64,000 nt of DNA from Ligustrum vulgare (taxonomy: Eukaryota; Streptophyta; Magnoliopsida; Lamiales; Oleaceae). Where the stretch lies: contig OY743172.1 in NCBI GenBank assembly GCA_963555705.1, positions 22,319,446 to 22,383,445 of the forward strand, written 5' to 3'. Below are positions 23,922 through 35,611 of the stretch, piece after piece. The notes under the pieces were generated by a model. The model saw nothing but the letters and a program-made list of their open reading frames with translations, was not told the DNA's origin and did no database searches. How positions within the stretch are numbered: position 1 is the first letter of the stretch; the number at the start of each line of letters is the position of its first letter. The translations under genes and the position numbers were made by a program.

Positions 23922-24657
23922 TGTTGGTAAAAAGTTAACGTGCATAATTATATTCTAATAACGTACATTTTACATGCTTAAAGTTTGACAGAATTCCGAC
24001 TTACCGAATAAGAATATATGATGTAGAAAATAAAAAATGCATGAAAATGAATTCGGTCGAGGCAAGAGTTGGACTCTTTGTCCTTAAAACGATAATGCCC
24101 CGCATGGGTGCTAACGATTTTCCTGCATTTGTCTCCCAAGATACTAGACCACGTCCCGCAATAAGAGCACCCCAAATTACGAAGACCAACGAACCTTACT
24201 TATGCTTTGAACTTTCTTCATATGAAACTCGACTCCAAATAAATGCAAAATTATTTTGGAGTGAATATGCATTAGTATGATAATGCAATCATGAAAAATA
24301 AATGAATGATGAATTGATGAATGAATGAATAATCCAAGCATATGGAGTCTATATATAAATGTTGGAAAGTTGTGTCCCAAAAGACACAGCCCAAAAGACA
24401 CAACCCTTACAAGAAACACATCATTTCAAATTTGTCTCTAATTGAAGAAACACAACCATTGGAAATTATTAATTTCAAAAGTCACAATCTTTCATATGAA
24501 AAGACACATCTTTTCATTTAAATTAATTCTAGAATATTCAATAATATTCTTCTAATTTTTCAATATTGTCACAATTTAAGTGGCTTAATTTTCCATTCAC
24601 TATTAATGGTTTCACTTAAATAATAAAATCAATTGGTTAAAATCAATTTTTTCAACA
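23922..24657. repeat. LTR 1 of the three-LTR element
   Basis: 736 bp, very similar to 27283-28018. The paired small frames on both strands (24001-24419 and their copies at 27362-27780) are present simply because the LTR is duplicated. I see no conserved domain and treat them as non-coding. Confidence 0.9.
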
Positions 24658-24696
24658 ATCCCCCACATGAATGAAAATTAGTGCAAATACTATGCA

Positions 24697-25168
24697 TAGA
24701 GATGGCAAACGGGCCGAGCCGCTCGTCGGCTCGTTGGCTCGGCTCGTCAAATCACGAGCCACGAGCGGCTCGGCTCGTCCAATTTATAGGCTCTTCCACG
24801 AGCCAAACAAGTAGATTCTAAAACGAGCCGAGCACGGCTCGGCTCGTTTTGCATGGCCGGCTCGTGAAACACGAGCCACGAGCCGAGCCCACGAGCTCGG
24901 CTCGTGGGCTCGTTTTTTTTTTTAAATAAAATATTAAATTTAGTGAAAAAAAAGAAAAAAAAAAAAAATTATGTACGAGCGCGAGCCGAGCCGGCTCGGC
25001 TCGCGAGCCACGAGCTCAAGGGCCAAGCCGAGCTTGACCCTCGAGTAACGAGCCGAGCCGAAGCTCGGCTCGTCTAATACGAGCCACAAGCTCGGCTCGT
25101 TGCTAAGACGAGCCGAGCAACGAGCTTAATGGGCCGAGCCGGCTCGGCTCGGCCCATTGCCATCACTG
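24697..25168. mobile_element. hAT element (472 bp) with an in-window empty site
   Basis: Perfect 8-bp TSD ACTATGCA (24689-24696, 25169-25176). Ends TAGAGATGGCAAACGGG and, inverted, CAGTGATGGCAATGGG; subterminal zones are dense in GAGCCGAGC/GCTCGGCTC. The duplicated internal segment at 28019-28108 shows the uninterrupted target GTGCAAAGACTATGCAGACA (ACTATGCA at 28050-28057), which proves both the boundaries and the TSD. Confidence 0.95.
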
Positions 25169-25176
25169 ACTATGCA

Positions 25177-27282
25177 GACACTGAAGAGAGTACACGCTGA
25201 AAGCTATTGCATCAGGAAATGTAGCTTTTGGCTTTGAACGTGCCTTAGTAAAATACTATCGAATTTACTGGTTAATCTAGTAAACATGATGTCTTGAACT
25301 GTTTAACCGTTGGTGTAAACCAAGATAATAGTATTCACACAATAACTTCCCTAACACTTTTGGCTCTCACGGTTGTGTTCATTTTGACCCTGAACAACTC
25401 TTGGTTTCATAAGTGTTTTAGAGAATTCAAGCCTTGAAACATTCTCATAGAAGCGGCTCCACTTCTCACTTATATGAGTGATCTCCTATTAAGAATATTT
25501 TGTCTTACTCCACTTGATGTATTCAAGCTATAGGAATCATTAAAAGTTAAAACTTAACCTAGACACTGTAGAAAGCACTTTGGTTTGACCATAGGAATGA
25601 GTAGGAATTTAATCCCAAGTGCTTAACTGAATCTTCTTAACTTAGTTGTCTCTTTGAACCAAGTTCTTGGGATCTCCAGTCAGCATGGTTGAGTTATCAT
25701 TACAAAGATTACATGCGTAGTAGGCTTTAATCCCATTCCCTTCGATCCGCAGTTTAATGATCTCTTAGTAAATTTTTCGATATAGTGGATCCACAAAATA
25801 ATACCATCTGAGATCAACTGCAATACAAGATGATCTATACCGTTTGAGATACAATCAATCAATGAACCAAGTATAGATTTGTCACTTTTGGAACTCTGAA
25901 GCCAACATGCTTCTCTCATTTAAGTTGAAGTTTTATTACAGTTATTCGTAACCCCCACAAGTCTACGATGTCGAATAAATAAACTTCCAAATTTTCTTGA
26001 AATAAAATACTTATTTCTCACTTTGTCTAAAGCTCTAGTTCCAAAATTCATCTTCAAATTCATAATGAGTTCGAGCATTTTCAAATACCACACTAGCATA
26101 GCAAACAAATTTACTAGTAGATATAAATCCTTACAATGGACGTCTATGTCCAAATATGGTACTAAAAGATTTTCCCGGGAATAGTGCAGTTCAATAATGT
26201 TCAAAATCTCGTTATAATTTGAAGAAAGCAAGACCACCCCCACACTTCATGGGTAGTCCCAAGTTTAAGTTTTGATATATACTCAAACAACAACTGACAC
26301 GATTGAGATAAGATTTGAAATCCAACACTATATGGATTAAATCTTAAAATCAAGAACCTTAAGGACTTGGATCTTGAAGTCCAGAACTCGAAGGACTATA
26401 TCAATAATATTGGAAAACTTTTAATGCCAAAGTTGCATATCCCAAAACCTTGAGGACTCAATATGCAATTAAATTCTTAATGTAAAGATTGCAACTCAAG
26501 TCCCTCGGCCTATTAAATTTTCAATTACAAGTCCTTTTCATCAAATCACCAAGGTTTCTACCCTTTTTGGTTATTATGAACCATCCTTATACTTCTAAAA
26601 TTAGTATAATGGATTTCTACCTTTCCATCTTCATAGAACATCTTTCTATGACTCAGGTATAAAGATTGTAACTTGTAAAATAAGTTACCATCACAATTCC
26701 TCAATTAGGAATCACGTGCTCATGTAGTAACATTACCCCCACAAATCTTGGGTAAGGTTTGAACTTTAGAGTCCATCAACTCTTTTAAATTCGACCATAT
26801 CGTTAACTATATCCATTGAATAAATAATTTTATTCCTTCTCTAGTCAACATATAAAATAACTATGAATGTCAATATCTTCCATGCACTTTTATATTTATG
26901 AGAGACAAAATTTAAACTAACATACATAGTGCAATTGGAAAACCTTTACAACAAAATCAATTTCTTTTACACGTGAAAAATGAGGAAGAGCCCAAATAGA
27001 ATTCATATATTCGGTCATATGAATTTAATTATGGAACATGAAACTGCAACTTTCCAAGAACAAAAGTAAATGCATGTATTGACTGAAGTAAACAATTTCA
27101 TATACCAAACAAAATTAACTCATGCAAAATATCAACATAATATGCAAGCATTCAAGACTCAAGAGAGTCAACTCGAAATTTCTATGCATATATAATTCAT
27201 TAAAGCATATAACAATACATCCTCTAGTTTTCAGATTTAAATAGAATATATTATGTACAAAAAAAAATTATCGTCTTAAGAT
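25177..27282. other. Internal region of the three-LTR element, no recognised coding
   Basis: On the minus strand one frame runs 26243-25680 with a single stop at 25920-25922, about 187 codons in all. I recognise no domain in it, and the plus strand is riddled with stops. It may be a decayed or chance frame. Phrases such as TCAAGAACCTTAAGGACTTG and close variants recur at 26345-26480. Confidence 0.5.
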
Positions 27283-28018
27283 TGTTGGTAAAAAGTTAAC
27301 GTGCATAATTATATTATAATAACGTACCTTTTACATGCATAAAGTTTGACAGAATTCCGACTTACCGAATAAGAATATATGAAGTAGAAAATAAAAAATG
27401 CATGAAAATGAATTCGGTCGAGGCAAGAGTTGGACTCTTTGTCCTTAAAACGATAATGCCCCGCATGGGTGCTAACGATTTTCCGGCATTCGTCTCCCAA
27501 GATACTAGACCACGTCCCGCAATAAGAGCACTCCAAATTATGAAGACCAACGAACCTTACTTATGTTTTGAACTCTCTTCATATGAAACTCGACTCCAAA
27601 TAAATGCAAAATTATTTTGGAGTGAATATGCATTAGTATGATAATGCAATCATGAAAAATAAATGAATGATGAATTGATGAATGAATGAATAATCCAAGC
27701 ATATGGAGTCTATATATAAATGTTGGAAAGTTGTGTCTCAAAAGATACAGCCCAAAAGACACAGCCCTTACAAGAGACACATCCTTTCAAATTTGTCTCT
27801 AATTGAAGAAATACAACTATTGAAAATTATTAATTTCAAAAGTCACAATCTTTCATATGAAAAGACACATATTTTCATTTAAATTAATTCTAGAATATTC
27901 TAGAATATTCTTCTAATTTTTCAATATTGTCACAATTTAAGTGGCTTAATTTTCCATTCACTATTAATGGTTCCACTTAAATAATAAAATAAATTGGTTA
28001 AAATCAATTTTTCCAACA
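27283..28018. repeat. LTR 2 of the three-LTR element
   Basis: 736 bp, matching LTR 1 with scattered substitutions (for example TCTAGAATATTCTAGAATAT at 27889-27908 against TCTAGAATATTCAATAATAT in LTR 1). Confidence 0.9.
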
Positions 28019-28108
28019 ATTCCCCACATGAATGAAAATTAGTGCAAAGACTATGCAGACACTGAAGAGAGTACACGCTGAAAGCTATTGCATCAGGAAA
28101 TATAGCTT

Positions 28109-28193
28109 AATTTAAGTGGCTTAATTTTCCATTCACTATTAATGGTTACACTTAAATAATCACATAAATTGGTTAAAACCAATTTTTCCAACA
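28109..28193. repeat. Partial third LTR (3' end only)
   Basis: Begins AATTTAAGTGGCTTAATTTT and ends AATTTTTCCAACA; it corresponds to the last 85 bases of LTR 1 and LTR 2 and abuts the TSD copy ACTTC. Confidence 0.85.
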
Positions 28194-28198
28194 ACTTC

Positions 28199-30609
28199 TT
28201 CTGAGCCCTCTTTTTAGAATATGTTTTATATTAAAAAAAAAAAAAATGCTATTTGAAAGATCAGCCCCTGTTTGGTGTAAGTGTTGGCAATGGGTAGAGC
28301 CGGCCTTTAAGCCAACTGCTCAATCTCGTGCTCGTCTAAAATGATATCCTTCAACTTCTGTTTATATTTTATAACCTTGATATTACATACAACATACAAA
28401 TCACCTTTGCTAACATGTATTACATCAACAAGAAATTCAAATTGTCTATCACGTCAATTTGATAAAGTTCTTACAATTTGCATTGAACAAAATTTTAAGC
28501 ATTATTTATTTTTGCTCGTGTAATAAACTTTTAAGTAATTTATGCTTGAACAAATTTTAAGCACTATTTATTTTTGCTTATATATAATAAACCTTTTAAG
28601 TAATTTATGCTTGAATTGGAGATGCTCTCAACGTGCAAGGTGTTGGGATGAGAAGCCTGATATTTGAAATATGTTACAAAACAAACCTCTTTTTCAGTTT
28701 CATGTGAGAGATTACAGTGGTGGGCCTAATCCAATTGCTAAGAATAACAAACCCTTTTTACCCAAATTTGCTTAAGAAAACTGACATAAATAGCTTTGGA
28801 TAGGTTAGATAACGATTTGACCACATATGCAAATACAAGGTCTCTATTTTCATTTTACAAAAAAGTTGATGAACGCCAACTTTAGGAGTCCCTACAGTCA
28901 TTGTCTTGAGAATTTGTAGAAGATGTAAAGCGTGTGGTATGTCTCAGTGAAGTAGGGTTGAGAATTTGTTGTTTAATTTCGTTTGCAAGGAGCCTCATCT
29001 ATTTGAACTCTCATTCTATAGCTGACAGCTTGATTGAGATTTCTCACTCTCAGCTTAGTAGATTTTAATTCAGAACTTTCCTTGGATTGAGAGAGCAATA
29101 TTTAACTCTCGATGACTCAATCCGATTCAAGATAATAAAATATGTAAGAATTAAAATTTATTTCTTAGTTCTAGAATTCGATAAAATAAATCTTGAGCAG
29201 AGAACACGTCTTAGAATTAGGTAAGGAAAATAAGAAAACGAAGAATACTTAGACTTTAATGCACACAAGCAATACTCGAATAATTTTCATCCAATTCTTA
29301 TCATTTGAATAATTTTCATCCAATTCTTATCAATTTTTTTTTTTTTTTTTTTTTAATATATGTAAAATTAAGGCATTTCTTAAGTATATTATTATTATAT
29401 CGCTACACATAAAAAAGAGCTAGTTGGAAAAATATAGTTTAGTTTTTCATCTTGAAAAGAAGTCAGGTTTATACAAAATCAAGCAAATTCTTTCATTTGC
29501 CCTAAAATTTCAATCCATATCTTGATGCTTCCGTCTCCTCCTCACTAACTATAGTGTGTTAGGTAAGTTGTTTATAAAAAGTTTATAATTAACATATTTT
29601 TTCAAACTACTTTTTAATTACACACATTTTTTAAATTACTTTTTAACTATATATTTTATCTCAAAAATATCATTTTTTTTAATAAACGAATTCTTTTACC
29701 AAACAATTAGGCACAGTTACTTCTATCGACGATTTACACTTGTATCCCTCTTGCTCTCTGATCTTAGTTAAGCCTTCAAATAGGTGCGCTCTTATTTACT
29801 TTAGGTCAAATCTAGGGTCATTTGGAGATTTTATAAATTTTATCTTTTTAAGTTTTTTCTTTCATATTACTCGATGAAATTTATGGTTGAAATGTATGCC
29901 CGTAAAATCTCACCAATGAGGGAAAATTGAAGCTGAGAGAAAGAAGGGATGTTTACATGGGTGGTGAGGAGTAGATTTCGATGGTTCAAGAAACCAATTC
30001 CATCGGAAGTAGTTCTGGCCATGGCAGGACCTTTGCCATGGGCGAATCCAGGATCTTAAATAAGGACAAGCGTTTGTTAAACGCAATGGCCGTAATAAAA
30101 ATAAAAGTAGGTTTCTAGATCACAACAAACGTTGATAATTTCTCATTTCTCATGAACTCGCTCAATAATTTTTTTTTTTTTTTTAAATGTAACTGGGACT
30201 TAACATTAATAAGTATTACCACCTTATTACAAGAAAGTCATAAATATTATGAAATTTTTCGTCTAAAAAACTCATTAAGATACGAGGGGAATTTTTTTTA
30301 ATTCACCGAGATAAATTTGCGAAGAATATAGATTGTATAGTATTGCATTATATACAATTTGATAGTATAAACCATGTTATTATTACTAATTTATTGATTT
30401 TGTGTTTCAAATTCACCGAATGTCATATTGGTTAAGCTTTCCATTCTCTCAAAGAGGAGCCTAGGTTCAATTTTTTCCTATTGCATTTGTTTTCTAATCG
30501 TGCTTCAAAATGATGGAAAATATTGAACTATAAAAAATATATGAACTATGAAGGATTGTTGATACAGAGAATTGAACACTTTTATTAAAGAATGAATACT
30601 CTAACAAAC
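28199..30609. other. AT-rich intergenic stretch, no gene seen
   Basis: Contains a diverged tandem duplication of about 62 bp near 28491-28551 and 28552-28615 (TTTAAGCAYTATTTATTTTT then TTAAGTAATTTATGCTTGAA), a T run at 29334-29354 and a GTTTGGTA-type MITE copy (29555-29710). At 30040-30070 the phrase GGGCGAATCCAGGATCTTAA resembles ends of common plant repeats, but I could not bound it. No conserved protein segment was found. Confidence 0.5.
29555..29710. repeat. MITE-like copy, GTTTGGTA family
   Basis: Runs from GTGTGTTAGGTAAGTTG to TTTTACCAAACAATTAGG, with TTTATAATTAAC, TTTTTCAAACTAC and TTTTTAATTACACACA between. Confidence 0.55.
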
Positions 30610-30612
30610 TAA

Positions 30613-30916
30613 GGCCCCGTTCTCTTTGCTGATTTGAGCACGTTTTGAGTTTTCGATTTTTTGAAATATCGAAAACGCGTTCACTTTGCCCATTTTCAGA
30701 AACGCGTTTTTCAAAACACCAAAAAAAATATAAAGGAAACTCAAAAAAAATTTATTTCGTTTTGGATATTTTGTATTTAAAAAGTCCAAAACGACCAAAA
30801 CGAGCGTTTTGGATTTTTTTTTTTGTAAATGTGAGATACTTCATTCACTTGAAATTCTTATATTATTTTATCATTATATATAGATCCATGTTAAGATTTT
30901 TTTTTTTAATTTATTC

Positions 30917-30971
<55 letters not shown>

Positions 30972-31197
30972 TAAATGTAAGACACTTCGTTCACTTGAAA
31001 TTCTTATGTTATTTTCTCATTATATATATAGATCAATGTTAAGTTTTTTTTCCTGTAAATTTTTTTATTTTTTTATTTTATTTTTATTTTTTATTTTTTT
31101 GTAAAAGTAAGACACTTCCTTCATTTGAAATTTTATATTATTTTGCTATTATATAGATCCATGTTAAGATTTTTTTTTTTGTAATTATTTTTTTGTA

Positions 31198-31269
<72 letters not shown>

Positions 31270-31668
31270 GTAAATGTGAGACACTTCCTTCACTTGAAAT
31301 TCTTATATTATTTTGCCATTATATATAGATCAATGTTAAGATTTTATTGGTATGAGGTTAAATTTTTGTTTAGCTGAAACAATATTAATGATGGATTTAT
31401 TGACATAGAGAACTAACTGATTTATTAACATTAAAATTAATGTAATTCAACAAATTAACCATTTTTTACATACAAAATATCACAAAATAAATATATCAAA
31501 AAATTACAAAGTAAACGCATTTTTCAGTTTTCTATTTTTGAAAACAGTTTTCCAAAATCACAAAGAGAACATGTTTTCAGCAATCTCAAAACAAACAACC
31601 AAAATTCAAAATTCAAAACAAAATCCAAAACTCAAAATTCAAAATCGAAACACAAAGAGAACGACACC
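30613..31668. mobile_element. PIF/Harbinger-type non-autonomous element, copy A (1056 bp)
   Basis: 3-bp TSD TAA (30610-30612, 31669-31671). TIRs GGCCCCGTTCTCTTTG and, inverted, GGTGTCGTTCTCTTTG. The TAA/TTA target and GGNNNCGTT ends fit PIF/Harbinger. The interior is a tandem array of four units, each with TGTGAGACACTTCNTTCAC followed by TTGAAATTCTTATATTATTT, ATATAGATC and ATGTTAAGATTTT, separated by T runs and TTA microsatellites (30920-30971 and about 31195-31269). The frames with runs of Ile or Leu are products of the TTA repeats. Confidence 0.85.
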
Positions 31669-32261
31669 TAAGCTACCAGAATTATGAATACTCTAACAAA
31701 CTAAGCTACCAGAATATACATTGATAAAAAAATATTCTCGATGAATGTAGCCCTAGCGGCAGCCAATGCTCGCAACACTGATTCCCCCTAACCTTTGCTA
31801 GAGAAAATGGCGGCCCCTCCGCCATTACAAGAACATCACGACTCCCCAACCTTAATTTTGTCCCAGAATTAAATTATATTTCACAAGAAAAAAAACTTAG
31901 AAGTAGTTGATAGAGAGCGTAATTGTTACTTAATTTGTGATATTTCCTCTGACTCCATTGATTTTAAATGCTTAAATTGTGGATATTAATCATATTTTAT
32001 ATTTTCTGAATTAGGTAGAGAATTGAGATCAAATTGGACTCAATATCACAAATTCAAAAGAAGAAGTTGAAATATCAAAATGTGCACAATCAGAGAAGGA
32101 CTTTACATAAGGCGTGTGGACACGCTTTACTGTTTCATGAAGACTTGACTTATATGAGCGATTTTTGGATGGGGAAAATATTACTATTGGACCCACAATT
32201 ATTTTCTAAAGAGAGATTATTTATGTAATTAATAGATTTTTATTATTTTAAGGAAAAATTA

Positions 32262-33007
32262 GGCCTCGTTCTATTTGCTGTTTTGAGCCCGTTTTGAGTT
32301 TTCGATTTTTGGAAATATTGAAAACGCGTTCACTTTGCCCATTTTCATAAACGAATTTTCCAAAATACAAAAAAAAATTAAAAAGGAAATTCAAAACGAG
32401 TTTATTACGTTTTGGATATTTTGTGTTAAAAAGTCCAAAACGACCAAAACGTGCGTTTTGATTTTTTTTTTTTTTTTTAAATGTGAGACACTTCATTCAC
32501 TTGAAATTCTTATATTATTTTACCATTATATATAGATTCATGTTAATATTTTTTTTTTTGTAATTTTTTATTTATTATTATTATTATTTTTTTTTTTTTA
32601 AATGTGAGACACTTCTTTCATTTGAAGTTCTTATGTTATTTTGTCATTATATATAAATCCATGTTAAGATTTTTTTTTTTTTGGTAAATTATTATTATTA
32701 TTTTTTTGTAAAAGTGAGAGATACTTCCTTTACTTGAAGTTCTTATATTATTTTATCATTATATATATATCATGTTAAGATTTTTTTTTGTAAAAGTGAG
32801 ACACTTCATTCACTTGAAATTCTTATATTATTTTGTCATTATATATAGATCAATTTTAAGATTTTTATTTTATTTATTTATTTATTATTATTATTTTTAT
32901 TTTTTGTAAAAGTGAGACACTTCTTTCACCTGAAGTTCTTATGTTATTTTGTCATTATATAGATCCATGTTAAAAAAAAAAAAAAATCTTTTTTTTTTAA
33001 TTTTTAA

Positions 33008-33067
<60 letters not shown>

Positions 33068-33467
33068 TGTAAATGTGAGACACTTCCTTCACTTGAAGTT
33101 CTTATATTATTTTGTCATTAAATATAGATTCATGTTAAGATTTTGTTGGTATGTGGTTAAATTTTTGTTTAGCTGAAACAATATTAATGATGAATTTATT
33201 GACATAGAGAACTAACTGATTTATTAACATTAAAATTAATGATATTCAACAAATCAATCATTTTTTACATATAAAATATTACAAAATAAATATATCAAAA
33301 AATTACAAAGTAAACGCATTTTTCAGTTTTCTATTTTTGAAAACAGTTTCCCAAAATCACAAAAAGAACATATTTTCAGCAATCTCAAAACAAACAACCA
33401 AAATTCAAAATTCAAAACAAAATTCAAAACTCAAAATCCAAAATCGAAATACAAAGAGAACGACCCC
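32262..33467. mobile_element. PIF/Harbinger-type non-autonomous element, copy B (1206 bp)
   Basis: 3-bp TSD TTA (32259-32261, 33468-33470), TIRs GGCCTCGTTCTATTTG and, inverted, GGGGTCGTTCTCTTTG. Its interior is homologous to copy A in the same orientation but holds six units (starting near 32479, 32601, 32709, 32796, 32916 and 33070) and a long TTA run at 33012-33067. The right third is nearly the same as in copy A. Confidence 0.85.
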
Positions 33468-33565
33468 TTAGATTTTGATAAAAGGAAGGAAACTAGATCC
33501 TTCCTTATCTCTAGGAATCTTTCCAAACAAGAACTCTCTATCCCTTTTTCTTGTTCAGGATCTTA

Positions 33566-34638
33566 GGCTGCGTTCTCTTTAGCGTTTTCCAGCCGTTTTC
33601 CGTTTTCCTTTTTCGAAAACGCGTTCTCTTGCGCCATTTTCGGAAATAATTTTCGAAAACGTTTTCAAAATTTGTAAAGGAAAGGGAAAATCACGTTTTC
33701 CGCATTTTCTGAAATTTATAACTATTAAGTGGGAAACGCGGAAAACGCGCGTTTTTCACTTTAAAAAAAAATTAAAATAATCAAAAAAATTTGAAATTTG
33801 TCATTTTTAATTGCATTATTGGTCCCTAATTTTCAAAACTTGTCATTTTAATCCTCAAATTTTGAAATATCTTTTGAAAATACTCTAATTTATTTGCAAC
33901 TTAGGTCCCTCAACTTCAAATTTTGTTGCACATTAGTTCACAAAATTTACTTTTCTTTCAATTTAATCCTTCTCGTATTTGCTTTATAGGTCATTGTCTT
34001 CAAACATGTATAACTTTTGATGTACAACTCGGAATTGCACTCTATTTTTTGCGTCGAACTCCAAATTCAACCATCTTTCTAATAATGTATCATGTGCTTA
34101 ACTATTAAACATTTATTTTTTACTTTTGTATTGTAGACACTTATTTTATAAGAGTATCATTAATTAACGTAAATTGATTTTTGCAAATTTTATTGAAACT
34201 TAAATTTTAAACATTATGAGTGTTTACTAGAAGGATGTATATATATAAAGTATTAAATGGAACGATTACTTTAGAATGGAAAATTACTACCCAAATGTGA
34301 AACGATTACTTTAGAAGGGCAATATGAATTTTTGAACTTTTTTTGTATAATCAAATTGTGTGATAGGGGTTATTTCATTTATTTTTGTTGTGCAACTCAA
34401 ATATGACATCTTTATTTCATTTATATTCACAAATAATATAATTACAAGTATACAGAAATAATTTTCTTCAAAGTTTTAAACAGAACGCGTTTTCTAGCTT
34501 TTCATTTTCGAAAACAGTTTTCGGAAATAACAAACCAAACGCATTTTCCGCAATTTCGAAAAAAGTCACAGAAAATGGAAAAAAGAAAACATTTTCGAAA
34601 ATGAAAACAGGAAACTGAAACACAAAGAGAACGCAGCC
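33566..34638. mobile_element. PIF/Harbinger-type non-autonomous element, copy C (1073 bp)
   Basis: TIRs GGCTGCGTTCTCTTT on both sides. The left flank is TTA (33563-33565) and the right flank reads TAG, so the TSD is imperfect, possibly through loss of one T. The ends carry TTTTCGAAAACGCGTT-like phrases as in A and B, but the interior lacks the TTA/minisatellite array, so it is a different subfamily. It resembles copy D at 63686 in inverted orientation. Confidence 0.75.
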
Positions 34639-35611
34639 TAGGTTTTCCATCATTCTCTTTTTTCTTAATTTTATTTTTCCTTCTCAACTTTTATGGATAG
34701 CTAAATTATTATTCCAGTTCAAGGATAATTGAAATTTTGATTCACCAAGAATTGTGAGATCTAATTAAATTTAATTGTTCCTTTAATTGTTCTCTATTTA
34801 TATGTCATTTGCTTGTGAATTGAAGTTGTTGTTTTGATTGATCGATACAAAGTGCCCGTTATTTTAATTGTCAAAATAATACTTAGCCAATTAGGATCTA
34901 AATTCGTAATTGTTTAGGTTTTCTAATATAAGTGCCAAATAACATAGTTGATTATAGACTGATTTTTGACTCATGTTATGAAGATATATAACCTAGCTTA
35001 AATGAATCAAACGTGTGAATTTGTTGATTATAATTGGTCGTCTCTCTAGAGATTAATGCTATTGGTAAATTAAATCCTAAGATCGTATTTAGGGTTTTTT
35101 ATTGATTAGGGAAATAATCAACGAGCGTCTCTTGGTTATCGAGATAGTAAGGAGAGATATGTTGTTAGATCGTATCAATGACCATAACCAGTTTAGAAAA
35201 TGAGTAAAGGATTTTATTTTTGCATCCATGATCAATTCTATGAATCAATACTGAGATTATACCTTGGGCTAGATATTTATTTAATTTTATAGTTTCATCA
35301 CTTTAATTTTGCAATTATTTATTTACAAGTTGATTTTACATTCTAAATCCAAAACCCCCTTGTTTTTAATTCACTGTTTTAATTTTCTCGACGAATTAAA
35401 TCTAACCAATCTCTGTGAATTCGACCTTGCTCACCACTATTATAATCTGTTTTTACAAGAGCAAGAAAATATTATTATTTGTCGAATTTGACACCCATCA
35501 GTAGTGAAAATGAAAATCCAACACACTTTTCTTTCTCTAATTGGCTGAAGAGTGTTAACAACAATATTGTAAAAAAAAATGCGGGTCTTTCGGGAGAAAA
35601 ATGGTAGCCAA

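Larger units (their letters stand above)
23922..28193. mobile_element. LTR element with LTR - internal - LTR - partial internal - partial LTR structure
   Basis: The whole 4272-bp block is flanked by one perfect 5-bp TSD, ACTTC (23917-23921 and 28194-28198). LTR 1 is 23922-24657 and LTR 2 is 27283-28018, each exactly 736 bp, starting TGTTGGTAAAAAG and ending CAACA. LTR 2 is followed by a copy of the first 90 bases of the internal region (28019-28108), joined directly to the last 85 bases of a third LTR (28109-28193). The 2.6-kb internal region shows no gag or pol motif, so this is a non-autonomous (LARD-like) element. A hAT element is inserted at 24697-25168. Confidence 0.88.
31908..35500 (+). 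repeat. Solo LTR, probably Ty3/Gypsy, carrying two later DNA elements
   Basis: Starts TGATAGAGAGCG and ends ACACCCATCA, with a perfect 5-bp TSD GTAGT (31903-31907, 35501-35505). Copies B and C of the PIF/Harbinger-type family lie inside it; without them it is about 1.3 kb, close in size to the solo LTRs at 9885 and 59951. The segment near its right end (GTGAATTCGACCTTGCTCAC) recalls the same region of the other two. No coding region remains. Confidence 0.82.

Noticed and set aside
24001..24419. Conserved small proteins, since the same frames recur at 27362-27780
   Set aside because: The recurrence is explained by the two LTRs of one element; no domain or codon preference seen.
25680..26243. 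A 187-codon minus-strand gene in the internal region of the three-LTR element
   Set aside because: Interrupted by a stop, no recognisable gag or pol motif; kept only as a note under the internal region.
30645..33176. Frames with long runs of Ile or Leu that could pass for membrane proteins
   Set aside because: They are translations of TTA/ATT microsatellites inside PIF/Harbinger-type elements.
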